A stretch of DNA of 64,000 nt, taken from Clavibacter sp. A6099 (GTDB lineage: Bacteria > Actinomycetota > Actinomycetes > Actinomycetales > Microbacteriaceae). Positions 32,729 through 41,076 of the stretch are shown here, in pieces. The DNA is taken from contig NZ_CP083439.1 in NCBI RefSeq assembly GCF_021919125.1, positions 2,728,001 to 2,792,000 on the forward strand, written 5' to 3'. The first letter of the stretch is position 1, and each line of letters starts with the position of its first letter. The translations under genes were made by a program, and so were the position numbers. The notes under the pieces are model-generated. The model saw only the letters and a list, made by a program, of their open reading frames with translations, was not told the origin of the DNA and ran no database searches.

Positions 32729-33769
32729 TCAGCCCCGACCGCCCCGGTCCAGCACGAGGAACGGCGGCGTGCGGTAGAGGAACCGGAGCGGCGTGCGCAT
32801 CGCCATCGCGTGCAGGGTCAGGGACGCAGCGATCGCGACGACGCTCACTACCAGGGGCAGCAGGTACGGCACGGCGCCGGACGCCTGGAAGCCCACGGCG
32901 TCGAGCACGGCGCAGGCCGCGGCGATCACGAGGACGTGCGCCACGTAGATGGGCAGCGTGTTCCGGCCGAGGAAGCGCAGCGGTCGCACGAGCCGCGTGC
33001 GCGCGAGCAGGGCCGCCCACAGCACGCCGACCGCCATCGCGAGGCACGAGACGACGAGCAGCACGCCGGGGACGCCGCTGATGCCGGTCAGCTCGACGGC
33101 GACCCCCGCAGCGCCGAACGCGACCAGGGCGGCCGCGGCCGCGACGGGCCGCGGGCGGGAGGCGACGCGGAACACCAGGTCCTTCGCGTGCAGCCCGATG
33201 AGGAAGAAGACGAGGTACTTCGCCATGCCGTCCCAGCTGAGGCTGCCGATGCGCAGCACGCTGAGGAAGAGGGCGGAGAGGACGGCGGCGACGCCCAGCT
33301 GGATCCACGGCGACACCCGCCCGTGCGCGATCTTCGCCACCACGAGGAACACGGCGAGCGCGTGCAGGAACCAGAGGCCCGTCGCGGGGAACACGAACGC
33401 GAGCAGCAGCGCCCGCGGGTCGCCCTCGTGCGGACGCGAGTCGAGCGGCACCACCGAGAAGTAGAGGAAGCGCAGCACCGACCAGATCGCCAGCGCCCAC
33501 ACGAGGATCGCGATGCGGGAGTTCCAGAGCTCCGGCCAGGAGCGGCGCACGGCCGACCCCGCGAGGAGCCCCGACGCGAGGAAGAAGATCGGCATCCGGA
33601 AGGTGACGAACGCGCTGTTGATGGTCGCCCAGACCGGAGAGGCGAGGTCCTCCTGCATCAGCAGGAGGCCCGCATGGAAGAGCGCCACCAGCAGGATGGC
33701 CATCGCCCTGGCCGCATCCACCCAGTCCGCGCGCGCAGCAGTGACCGTCGTTCCGTCTCCCCCAGACAT
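32729..33769 (-). CDS. Membrane acyltransferase (acyltransferase-3 family)
   Basis: A 346-residue membrane protein with about ten helices. The family opening is ADWVDAARAMAILLVALFHAG (His about residue 33 is the essential His of the R/K-x10-H pattern), and FRMPIFFLASGLLAGSAV and LRFLGRNTLPIYVAHV are typical of acyltransferase-3 proteins. Members move acetyl or other acyl groups to cell-surface sugars or lipids. The ATG at 33769 was chosen because it begins the conserved domain. An SGNH hydrolase-like gene is divergent 186 bp away; together they are the two halves of an OafA/OatA-type O-acetyltransferase. Confidence 0.82.
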   Translation of the reverse strand: MSGGDGTTVTAARADWVDAARAMAILLVALFHAGLLLMQEDLASPVWATINSAFVTFRMPIFFLASGLLAGSAVRRSWPELWNSRIAILVWALAIWSVLRFLYFSVVPLDSRPHEGDPRALLLAFVFPATGLWFLHALAVFLVVAKIAHGRVSPWIQLGVAAVLSALFLSVLRIGSLSWDGMAKYLVFFLIGLHAKDLVFRVASRPRPVAAAAALVAFGAAGVAVELTGISGVPGVLLVVSCLAMAVGVLWAALLARTRLVRPLRFLGRNTLPIYVAHVLVIAAACAVLDAVGFQASGAVPYLLPLVVSVVAIAASLTLHAMAMRTPLRFLYRTPPFLVLDRGGRG

Positions 33770-33954
33770 GCTCGGCACCGTATCGGGTCGATGTGTCCGG
33801 CTCGTGTCGGAGGGCGGCGGCGGGAGGCGGATCCAGTGGTGATCCCAGTGGCGGGAGGAGCGTCGCGCGCCCGGGGTCGCTCGAGGCCGGCGGGCCCCCG
33901 AACGGGGTGGGACGCGGAGGACACCGCAGACCGAGATGGCCGTACGGTTCACAG

Positions 33955-34734
33955 GTGGGGAAATACGGGTATCGGGCGGGCGCACGGGCGCGGGCAGCAT
34001 GGCGGATCGCCGGCTGGACGGCCGCGGCCGCCGTCGCGGCGTGCTCGGTCGGCCTGGTCGTCGCGGCGCTCGGCACCGGCGCGGAACCCGTCGAGAACGC
34101 GGGCGCCGTCGCGGAGTCCGGCTTCGTCTCCGGGCCCGGCAACACCATCGCGCCCGTGGCGCCGCTGGAGCTCCCCGAGGATCCCGCGGTCCTCATGTTC
34201 GGCGACTCGTTCATCCTCGGTCACGGCATCGAGACGTCGGGGCGCCCCGCCTACCCCGCGCTCCTCGCCGAGCGCGAGGGCTGGACCGACGTGCGCCTGA
34301 ACGCTGCGGCGGGGACCGGCTTCGCCGCCACGTCCGACCAGCCGGCGTACCCGGATCGCCTGGCCGCGATGGGCGACGACTTCACGCCCGACCTCGTGGT
34401 CCTCCAGGGCAGCGTCAACGACATCAAGCCGGGCGAGGTCGCGGTGCGCATCGGCGTGACCCGGATCCTCGCCGACATCGCCGAGCGCTGGCCCGACGCC
34501 CAGACCGTGATCATCACGCCGATGACGGGCGTGCAGAGCTACGAGAAGCTCGCGTCCGCGTACACGGGGCCCGCGCTCGGGAAGGCCCACGTGATCGACG
34601 CCACGGGTCCGGAGAGCTGGCTGCCCGTCGACCGTCCGGACCTCCGCACCGAGGACGAGTGGCACCCCAGCGCCACCGGGCACGAGGTCATCGCGACCGG
34701 GATCCAGACGTCCCTCACGGCGCTCGCCGGCTGA
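33955..34734 (+). CDS. Membrane-anchored SGNH hydrolase/esterase
   Basis: A 259-residue protein. Residues 14-42 hold one membrane anchor (AAWRIAGWTAAAAVAACSVG), and the rest would be outside the cell. The SGNH blocks are GDSFILGHG (Ser85), GSVNDIKPG (Asn155) and DEWHPSATGH (Asp234, His237). The start is GTG at 33955 since no ATG precedes the anchor in frame closely; its ribosome site is weak. With the divergent acyltransferase it may complete O-acetylation of a wall or capsular sugar; free-standing esterase action is the alternative. Confidence 0.78.
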   Translation: MGKYGYRAGARARAAWRIAGWTAAAAVAACSVGLVVAALGTGAEPVENAGAVAESGFVSGPGNTIAPVAPLELPEDPAVLMFGDSFILGHGIETSGRPAYPALLAEREGWTDVRLNAAAGTGFAATSDQPAYPDRLAAMGDDFTPDLVVLQGSVNDIKPGEVAVRIGVTRILADIAERWPDAQTVIITPMTGVQSYEKLASAYTGPALGKAHVIDATGPESWLPVDRPDLRTEDEWHPSATGHEVIATGIQTSLTALAG

Positions 34735-34749
34735 GCCGGCGCCCGGACG

Positions 34750-36129
34750 TCAGGCCGCCGGCGCCGAGCCCGTCCCCGGGTCGGTGAGCGCGCGACCGAA
34801 GCCGTCGACGCTGCGGACGCCGCGGTCCGTGACGATCGAGGCGAAGGGCGTGTCGGGGTTGTTGGGCAAGGACGGCCGCTCGACGCGGGTGTCGCGGGCG
34901 AACGCACCCACCACCACCACGCGCTGCGACGGGTACTTGCTCGGGGTCATGAACATGGTGCCGCGGCCGACGAACGTGTCCTGGGCGAGCCGCCCGCCCT
35001 GGTCGACGAGGCCGACGCCGATGCCGTGGGCGCCGAGGTCGCCGCCGGTCACGATGTTGTACCCGACGACGGTGGCGCCGACGCCCGCCCCGATCTCCAT
35101 CTGGTATCCGCCCGCGCCGGAGTTGCCCTCGAGGCGCATGCCGTTGATGCCGAGCTCGGAGACCATGGACGACGCGTTGCTCGTGGGGATCGCGAGGAAG
35201 CCGCGGGCCGCCTTGTTGCCGGCACCGCAGCCGATGACGCGCGTGTTCTCGAAGCGCGCGTTGGTGGGGGCGATGCGGATCCCGCCCGCCGTGCAGTTCA
35301 CGATCTCTGTGTCGCGCATGACGATGTCGATGGCGTTGACCCCGTCGCAGTCGACGCCCCAGGTGCCCGCGGTGATGACGCGCAGGCCCTCGATGACGTT
35401 CGCGTAGGAGTACTCGTCGCTGGCCGCGGTGAAGGCCGCGCGGGCGAAGAAGACCCCGGCACCGCCGGTGGAGTTGAGCTCGATGTCGGTGATCCGGCAG
35501 TGCAGCAGCGAGCGCAGGTACAACCCGTGGCGGCCCGTGCGCGTGCCGGTGATGCTGAAGCCGGTGAGCGAGACCGTGGCCTTGTTGTTCGCGGCGGGAC
35601 CGGCGTCGGCGCCGATCTTGCCCTGCACCTTGAAGACGTCGCCCGTGGATCCCGCGATCTGCCGGATGGTCGTGACGCGCCGGCCGTAGCCCTCGATCGA
35701 GATGGCCGGGTACCCGTACGGCGCGCCCGAGAGGGGCTGCTTGGGCCAGGCTGCGCTCGAGTAGTCGATGCCGGTCGACGTGACGCGGATCTCGCACGGC
35801 GGCAGGATCCCCCGGCCTCCGGTCTTCTGCAGCGCCGCGAAGAACGCGGCCATCGCCTTGGTGTGATCGGCCGCCGACGGCACGAAGCCGAACTGCTCCG
35901 GGTAGTACACGCGCGACTGGTCGCCCACGACGGCGGCGGCCGAGGCGGGCGGCGCCGCGGCGGGCGCGGCGACGGATGCGGCACCCGCGGTGGCGCCGAC
36001 CGCAGCCAGGAAGACGGCGCGGCGGCCGAGGAGCGGCGGCCGCTCGGCGGGCGCCGGGGCGTCCTGGGCGAGCGCCTGGGCGGGCAGGTCGGTGGTGGGC
36101 GCAGGCGCGTGCGCGCGTGACTGGGACAA
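34750..36129 (-). CDS. Secreted right-handed beta-helix protein
   Basis: A 459-residue protein. The start is probably TTG at 36129 (LSQSRAHAPAPTTDL). Residues 33-60 form a Tat-like signal (LLGRRAVFLAAVGATAGAAS then an Ala/Pro-rich end). YYPEQFGFVPSAADHTKAM resembles the start of pectate-lyase-superfamily proteins such as phage tailspikes. Many short repeats follow with strands and turns (GLYLRSLLHCRITDIELNST, IDIVMRDTEIVNCTAGGI, FENTRVIGCGAG), as expected for a beta helix. It could bind or cut a polysaccharide. It ends 16 nt from the SGNH gene, convergent with it. Confidence 0.68.
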   Translation of the reverse strand: MSQSRAHAPAPTTDLPAQALAQDAPAPAERPPLLGRRAVFLAAVGATAGAASVAAPAAAPPASAAAVVGDQSRVYYPEQFGFVPSAADHTKAMAAFFAALQKTGGRGILPPCEIRVTSTGIDYSSAAWPKQPLSGAPYGYPAISIEGYGRRVTTIRQIAGSTGDVFKVQGKIGADAGPAANNKATVSLTGFSITGTRTGRHGLYLRSLLHCRITDIELNSTGGAGVFFARAAFTAASDEYSYANVIEGLRVITAGTWGVDCDGVNAIDIVMRDTEIVNCTAGGIRIAPTNARFENTRVIGCGAGNKAARGFLAIPTSNASSMVSELGINGMRLEGNSGAGGYQMEIGAGVGATVVGYNIVTGGDLGAHGIGVGLVDQGGRLAQDTFVGRGTMFMTPSKYPSQRVVVVGAFARDTRVERPSLPNNPDTPFASIVTDRGVRSVDGFGRALTDPGTGSAPAA

Positions 36130-36358
36130 AGGGGAGCCTTCCGGGTGGGCCGTGCTGACGGGCGCGGTCGGGTCGCGTCGATCCGCTCCCCCGAGCACCG
36201 GACGCCCCACGCTGGATAGGGCAAGGGTGCGGCCTGCTGCCGCCCGGAGCGTACCCCCAGTTCGGGGAGACGCGATCGCGGTCTCCACGGGGCGCGGAAC
36301 CGCGTGCGCATGGGGATCCCGTCGCCTACCGCGCGACGGCCACGGCGGAGGCGATGCG

Positions 36359-36616
36359 ATGCTGGATCGCATGAGCATGCAGGCCGACGAACTCGTGATC
36401 GCGATGCTGACCGCCGAGGAGACGAGCGAGCGCTACGACCTGCTGAAGTCCGCGCTCGAGGAGCACGACGACCGCGGCGTGCAGTACCTCTCGGGCGTCG
36501 TCGGACGGCTGCTCGCCTACATCGACGGGCTGCGCGAGCCCGAGGAGAACCGGATCGCGCTCGAGCGGTACACGCAGCGGGTCGCGCTGCAGTGGGCGCA
36601 GGAGGACGAGGGCTAG
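36359..36616 (+). CDS. Small helical protein of unknown function
   Basis: An 85-residue soluble protein, MLDRMSMQADELVIAMLTAEE at its start, then ALEEHDDRGVQYLSGVVGRLLAYIDGL. GGAGG lies 8 nt before the ATG. The sequence is two or three amphipathic helices with high acidic content. Its stop overlaps the stop of the opposite gene by 4 nt (CTAG). No family recognised. Confidence 0.6.
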   Translation: MLDRMSMQADELVIAMLTAEETSERYDLLKSALEEHDDRGVQYLSGVVGRLLAYIDGLREPEENRIALERYTQRVALQWAQEDEG

Positions 36617-36807
36617 CCTGCTCGCCGGCGGATGCGGAGGGCGACGACCAGCGCCACGACAGCCAGGAGCAGCCCCGCCGACCAGCAGACCGCGGCGAGG
36701 TCGGGAACCAGATGCGCGGCCAGGGGCATCGCCGCCGCCAGCACGATCATCGCCACCACCGACCGTCGCGGAGGTGCGCTCGGCGTCGCGGGCGGGCGTC
36801 TCGTCAT
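36613..36807 (-). CDS. Small membrane protein
   Basis: A 64-residue protein (MTRRPPATPSAPPRRSVVAM). Two hydrophobic helices follow (VVAMIVLAAAMPLAAHLV and [19 protein letters not shown]) and the end is basic (RIRRRAG). AGGAGG stands 7 nt upstream of the ATG at 36807, which rules out the earlier start 14 codons up. Function unknown. Confidence 0.6.
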   Translation of the reverse strand: MTRRPPATPSAPPRRSVVAMIVLAAAMPLAAHLVPDLAAVCWSAGLLLAVVALVVALRIRRRAG

Positions 36808-36897
36808 GCTCGGCCTCCTGGCGGTGGGGATCCGCCCATCAGGCCACACGTCACGGCGTCTCGCTGGCCGCGTGCACAGGCCCGGTCCGGATCCCCG

Positions 36898-37818
36898 TCA
36901 GAAGCCCGTCGCGCGGATGCCCCAGCTGAGCGTCCACTCCTCGCCGGCCGCCAGGCGGCGCACGCCGACGCCGGAGTTGAAGGCGTCGGCCGGTGCGGTC
37001 ATCGGCTCGATGGCGACCGCCTGGCCGCCGTGGGTCGGGAACTCGCGCGGCGTGTAGACCTGCAGGAACCCGAACGACGCGTCCGCCCAGAGCTCGACGC
37101 CGCGGCCGTCGGGCGCGGTGAGGCCGTGGCGGCTCGTGCCGCCCTCCACGTGCACGTCGCCGTAGCCGGTGTTGAGGTCGAGCTCGCCGACGACGCGTCC
37201 GGTGCGGAGGTCCTCGTCGGCGCCGTCGACCGGGTGGTCGGCGACGGGGATCAGCGCGTCGTCGACCTCGGACCACGTGTCGGCCCGGACCGTGAGCGTG
37301 AGCTCGGAGGAGGGGACGCCGCCGATGGCGAGGTACGGGTGCGCGCCGACCGCGACGGGGGCGGCGCGGTCGGAGTCGTTGCGGATCCGGTGCGTGACGA
37401 CGAGGCCGTCGTCGGTGAGCCGGTAGGTGACCGACGTGTCGAGGAGGAACGGGTAGCCGTGCTGCGGGAAGACGGTGGCCGAGAGGGTGACGCGGTCGTC
37501 GGCGCGGTCGGAGGCCGTGTAGCCCGTGTTGCGGAGGAGGCCGTGCGAGGCGTTGCCGAGCGACGGCTCGGAGACGTCGAGCGCCTGGGCCTTCCCGTCG
37601 AGCTCGTAGCGGGCGCCGCGGATCCGGTTCGGCCACGGCACGAGGACCATGCCGGCGCCCATCGGGGCGACGACGTCCTCGCCGTAGGGCTCGACGAGGT
37701 CGACGCCGTCGAGGGTGAGTCCGCGGATCGCGGCGGCGAGCTGCACGACGGTGGCGCGGAGCTCGCCCGTCGGGCCGGCGTGGACGAGGTGGTGCTGCTC
37801 TCCGGTGACGGGTCTCAT
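36898..37818 (-). CDS. galM: Aldose 1-epimerase (galactose mutarotase) family protein
   Basis: A 306-residue protein. The catalytic pattern is present: NRIRGARYELDG near the N-terminus, SHGLLRN (His about 93), GAHPYLAIG (His about 160) and a late Glu in VAIEPMTAPADAF. It converts beta- to alpha-D-galactose or a related sugar, the entry step of the Leloir pathway. The ATG at 37818 has TAACGT 7 nt upstream and no ribosome site, so a leaderless mRNA is likely. It lies next to a DeoR regulator and galT-galK, which supports the galactose role. Confidence 0.88.
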   Translation of the reverse strand: MRPVTGEQHHLVHAGPTGELRATVVQLAAAIRGLTLDGVDLVEPYGEDVVAPMGAGMVLVPWPNRIRGARYELDGKAQALDVSEPSLGNASHGLLRNTGYTASDRADDRVTLSATVFPQHGYPFLLDTSVTYRLTDDGLVVTHRIRNDSDRAAPVAVGAHPYLAIGGVPSSELTLTVRADTWSEVDDALIPVADHPVDGADEDLRTGRVVGELDLNTGYGDVHVEGGTSRHGLTAPDGRGVELWADASFGFLQVYTPREFPTHGGQAVAIEPMTAPADAFNSGVGVRRLAAGEEWTLSWGIRATGF

Positions 37819-37825
37819 GGGATCC

Positions 37826-37831
37826 ACGTTA
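37826..37831 (-). promoter_or_regulatory. Possible -10 hexamer of galM (leaderless start), inside the end of the DeoR gene
   Basis: TAACGT on the minus strand stands 7 nt before the galM ATG. It overlaps the last codon of the upstream regulator, so galM may be expressed separately from it. Confidence 0.3.
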
Positions 37832-38656
37832 CGGCCGCGCGGCCGCGGACGGCCCGCCCGCCGCGGCGACGACGCGCAGGCCCGCATCGCGCAGCCGGCC
37901 GACCTCGTGCGGATCCGCGTCTGCGTCCGTGAGGAGCGTGTCGACGAGGTCGAGCGGCGCGACGGATCCGAGGTGCGTGCGCCCGAGCTTGGCCCCGTCC
38001 GCGACGACGACCGTGCGGGCGCTCGCGGCGACCATCCGGCGCTTCACCTCGGCCTCGGGCAGGTTGACGTTGGTGACGCCGCGGTCCACGTCGATCCCGT
38101 TGCAGCCGATGAACGCGACGTCGGGGTGGAGGCGGTCGAGCACGACGGTGGCGAGCGGATCCACGAGGCTGTGCTGCAGCGCGCGCAGCGTGCCGCCCGT
38201 GACGACGACGGTGAAGCGCGGCATTGCCCGCTCGAGCTCGAGCGCCAGGGTGAGCCCGTTCGTGATGACCGTGACGTCGACCAGGTCCTCGCGCGCCACG
38301 AGCGCGCGGGCCACCTGGAGCGTCGTGCTGCCGACGTCGAGCAGCACGCTCTGCCCGCTCTCGACGAGGTCGGCGGCGGCCCGGCCGATCGCGCGCTTGG
38401 CGTCGGCCGCGGACTCGAGCGTCACCTCGAGGCTCTGCTCGCGCGCGCCGAGGCCCGAACGGAGGACCGCGCCGCCGTGCACGCGCTGGACGGCGGCGGA
38501 GTCGGCGAGCGCGTCGAGGTCGGCGCGGATCGTGACGGCGGAGACGCCGGCGTCCGCGGCGAGCTCGGCGACGGTCGCGAAGCCGCGGTCGGCGAGCCGC
38601 TCGAGGATGCGCGACCGGCGGGTCGGTGCAGGGACGGATGCGGAGTCGTCGGCCAT
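37829..38656 (-). CDS. DeoR-family transcriptional regulator, probable regulator of galactose genes
   Basis: A 275-residue regulator. The DeoR helix-turn-helix is at about residues 14-60 (RRSRILERLADRGFATVAELAADAGVS, TIRADLDALADSAAVQRVHGG). The C-terminal sugar-phosphate-sensing domain has DVGSTTLQVARAL, VITNGL, VVVTGGTLR, DVAFIGCNGID and VVVADGAKLGR. The ATG at 38656 was chosen; a GTG six codons upstream (38674) is possible. It is divergent from galT-galK and upstream of galM, so it probably represses both in the absence of a sugar-phosphate. Confidence 0.88.
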   Translation of the reverse strand: MADDSASVPAPTRRSRILERLADRGFATVAELAADAGVSAVTIRADLDALADSAAVQRVHGGAVLRSGLGAREQSLEVTLESAADAKRAIGRAAADLVESGQSVLLDVGSTTLQVARALVAREDLVDVTVITNGLTLALELERAMPRFTVVVTGGTLRALQHSLVDPLATVVLDRLHPDVAFIGCNGIDVDRGVTNVNLPEAEVKRRMVAASARTVVVADGAKLGRTHLGSVAPLDLVDTLLTDADADPHEVGRLRDAGLRVVAAAGGPSAAARP

Positions 38657-38733
38657 CCCGCGAGCCTCGCCCACCGCTTGCCGGAACGCAAGCCGGGGGT
38701 TTCGCGAGCGCAGATCCGAGCCCTGAGAGCCCG

Positions 38734-38739
38734 TAGGAT
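38734..38739 (+). promoter_or_regulatory. Probable -10 hexamer of galT-galK (leaderless start)
   Basis: TAGGAT is 9 nt upstream of the galT ATG, with no usable ribosome site between them. Confidence 0.4.
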
Positions 38740-38748
38740 CGAGGGATC

Positions 38749-39891
38749 ATGCATGCCGACCAGACCGTCACGACGTCGCCGTCCGGGATCACGCAGCGCC
38801 GCACGCTGCTGTCCGACGGCCGCGAGCTCGTCTACTTCGACGACGCCGACACGACCCTGCCGCCCGAGCGCGCCGCCGACGCACGCCCCGCGGCGCCCCG
38901 GCCGCCCACCGCGACGATGCGGCAGGACGTGCTCACGGGCGAGTGGGTGTCCATCGCCGCCGCGCGCCAGAACCGCGCGCACCTGCCGCCGGCGGAGCTG
39001 GATCCCCTCGCCCCGGCGAGCCCGTCGAACCCGTCCGAGATCCCGAGCATGTACGACGTCGCGGTCTTCGAGAACAAGTCACCGTCGTTCGGACCCGCGC
39101 TCGCGGACACCGCGGGGGTGGACGCGCCCGTCGACGACGACGACCTCGCCTCCATCGGCCTGGAGCGCACCCGCACCTCGGTGGGCCGCTGCGAGGTCGT
39201 CTGCTTCAGCCCCGCGCACACCGGCTCGTTCAGCGGCCTCACGCCGTCGCGCGCCCGCACCGTGGTGGAGGCGTGGGCCGAGCGCACGCGCGCCCTCTCC
39301 ACGATGCCCGGGATCCGCCAGGTGTTCCCGTTCGAGAACCGGGGCGAGGCCATCGGCGTGACGCTGCACCACCCGCACGGGCAGATCTACTCGTACCCCT
39401 ACATCACGCCGCGCACGCGCCGCCTCGTCGAGTCGATCGAGCGGTTCGGGCCGGGCCTGTTCCAGCGGATCCTCGAGACCGAGCAGGCGTCCGAGCGCGT
39501 CGTGCTGCGCGGCGAGCACTTCACGGCGTTCGTGCCGTTCGCGGCGCGCTGGCCCGTGGAGATCCACATGCTCCCCCACCGCCACGTGCCCGACCTCGCG
39601 GAGACGACCGAGGCCGAGCGCGACGAGCTCGCGACGATGTACCTGCGGCTGCTGAAGGGGATGGACCGGTTGTACGACACCCCGACGCCGTACATCTCAG
39701 CCTGGCACCAGGCGCCCGTGGATGCGCACCGCGACGAGATCCGGCTGATGCTGCAGATCACGTCGCCGCGCCGTGCGGCCGACAAGCTCAAGTTCCTGGC
39801 CGGATCCGAGGCGGCCATGGGCGCCTGGATCGGCGACGTGCCGCCGGAGAAGGCGGCCGAGATGATCCGGAAGGCAGTGGAGGACGCATGA
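38749..39891 (+). CDS. galT: Galactose-1-phosphate uridylyltransferase
   Basis: A 380-residue enzyme exchanging UMP between UDP-glucose and galactose-1-phosphate. The active-site motif LHHPHGQIYSYP is present (nucleophilic His about residue 207 in HPHGQ), along with NRAHLP and PFAARWPVEIHMLPHRHV. An N-terminal extension of about 55 residues precedes the conserved MRQDVLTGEWVSI. The ATG at 38749 begins MHADQTVTT and probably lies at the 5' end of the mRNA. galK overlaps its stop by 4 nt (ATGA). Confidence 0.95.
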   Translation: MHADQTVTTSPSGITQRRTLLSDGRELVYFDDADTTLPPERAADARPAAPRPPTATMRQDVLTGEWVSIAAARQNRAHLPPAELDPLAPASPSNPSEIPSMYDVAVFENKSPSFGPALADTAGVDAPVDDDDLASIGLERTRTSVGRCEVVCFSPAHTGSFSGLTPSRARTVVEAWAERTRALSTMPGIRQVFPFENRGEAIGVTLHHPHGQIYSYPYITPRTRRLVESIERFGPGLFQRILETEQASERVVLRGEHFTAFVPFAARWPVEIHMLPHRHVPDLAETTEAERDELATMYLRLLKGMDRLYDTPTPYISAWHQAPVDAHRDEIRLMLQITSPRRAADKLKFLAGSEAAMGAWIGDVPPEKAAEMIRKAVEDA

Positions 39892-41048
39892 CCGACATCC
39901 GAGACGACGTGCGCGAGGGCTTCCGCGCCCGCTTCGAGCGCGAGCCGCACGGCGTGTGGTCCTCGCCCGGGCGCGTGAACCTCATCGGGGAGCACACCGA
40001 CTACAACGAGGGCTTCGTGTTCCCGTTCGCGATCGACCGCCGCACGGTCATCGCGCTCGCGCCGCGGGACGACGACCGGATCCGCCTGGCCAGCTCCTTC
40101 TCGGAGGAGGTCGTGGAGGCGCGCCTCGCGGACCTCACCGGCGAGCGCATCGACGGCTGGCAGGCCTACCCGCTCGGCGTCGCATGGGCGCTCGGGCAGC
40201 GCGGGGCCGACCTCGGCGCCGTACCCGGCTTCGACGTCTTCATCGACAGCGACGTGCCTGTGGGCGCGGGGCTGTCGTCGTCGGCCGCGCTCGAGGGATC
40301 CATCGCCCTCGCGCTCGACGACATCTGGCGCCTCGGCCTCGACCGGCCGGCCCTCGCCGCGGTCGGCCAGCTCGCCGAGAACGAGATCGTGGGCGCGCCG
40401 ACCGGGATCATGGACCAGTCCGCGAGCCTCCTCGGCCGCCAGGACGCGGGCGTGTTCCTCGACTGCCGCTCGCTCGACGCCGAGGTCATCCCGCTCGGGC
40501 TCGAGGCCGCCGGCCTCACCATCGCCGTGATCGACACCCACGTCGCCCACGCGCACGCCGACGGCGGCTACCGCGCGCGCCGCGAGTCGTGCGAGCTCGG
40601 TGCGCGCCTCATGGGCGTGTCCTCGCTCCGCGAACTGACGGTCGACGACCTGGTCCGCGCCCGCGAGGTGCTCGACGACGAGACGTTCCGCCGCGTGCGC
40701 CACATCGTCACCGAGAACCAGCGCGTGCTCGACACCGTGCGCGCGCTGCGCGAGGAGGGCCCGCGCGCCATCGGCGAGCTGCTCGACGCGAGCCACCGCT
40801 CGATGCGCGACGACTTCGAGATCAGCGTCCCGGAGCTCGACCTCGCGGTCGAGGTCGCGCAGAACGAGGGCGCGATCGGCGCGCGCATGACGGGCGGGGG
40901 CTTCGGCGGATCCGCCATCGCGCTCATCGACGTCGACTCCCTGTCGCGCCTCCAGGTCGCGATCGACGGCGCGTTCGCCGAGCACGGCTACACGGGCCCG
41001 ACCGTCTTCACGGTCACGCCGTCGGACGGGGCGAAGGCGGAGCAGTAG
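39888..41048 (+). CDS. galK: Galactokinase
   Basis: A 386-residue GHMP kinase that phosphorylates galactose at C1 with ATP. The galactokinase signature GRVNLIGEHTDYNEGFVFP is at about residues 29-47, the phosphate loop VPVGAGLSSSAALE at about 123-136, and TGGGFGGSAIALI at about 335. Catalytic Asp lies in IMDQSASLLG. It is translationally coupled to galT. A UDP-galactose 4-epimerase (galE) is not in the window. Confidence 0.96.
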   Translation: MTDIRDDVREGFRARFEREPHGVWSSPGRVNLIGEHTDYNEGFVFPFAIDRRTVIALAPRDDDRIRLASSFSEEVVEARLADLTGERIDGWQAYPLGVAWALGQRGADLGAVPGFDVFIDSDVPVGAGLSSSAALEGSIALALDDIWRLGLDRPALAAVGQLAENEIVGAPTGIMDQSASLLGRQDAGVFLDCRSLDAEVIPLGLEAAGLTIAVIDTHVAHAHADGGYRARRESCELGARLMGVSSLRELTVDDLVRAREVLDDETFRRVRHIVTENQRVLDTVRALREEGPRAIGELLDASHRSMRDDFEISVPELDLAVEVAQNEGAIGARMTGGGFGGSAIALIDVDSLSRLQVAIDGAFAEHGYTGPTVFTVTPSDGAKAEQ

Positions 41049-41063
41049 GGGCGGGCCTCCCCC

Positions 41064-41069
41064 TAGGCT
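41064..41069 (+). promoter_or_regulatory. Probable -10 hexamer of the GNAT gene (leaderless start)
   Basis: TAGGCT precedes the ATG at 41077 by 7 nt (CGGCGGC). Confidence 0.4.
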
Positions 41070-41076
41070 CGGCGGC

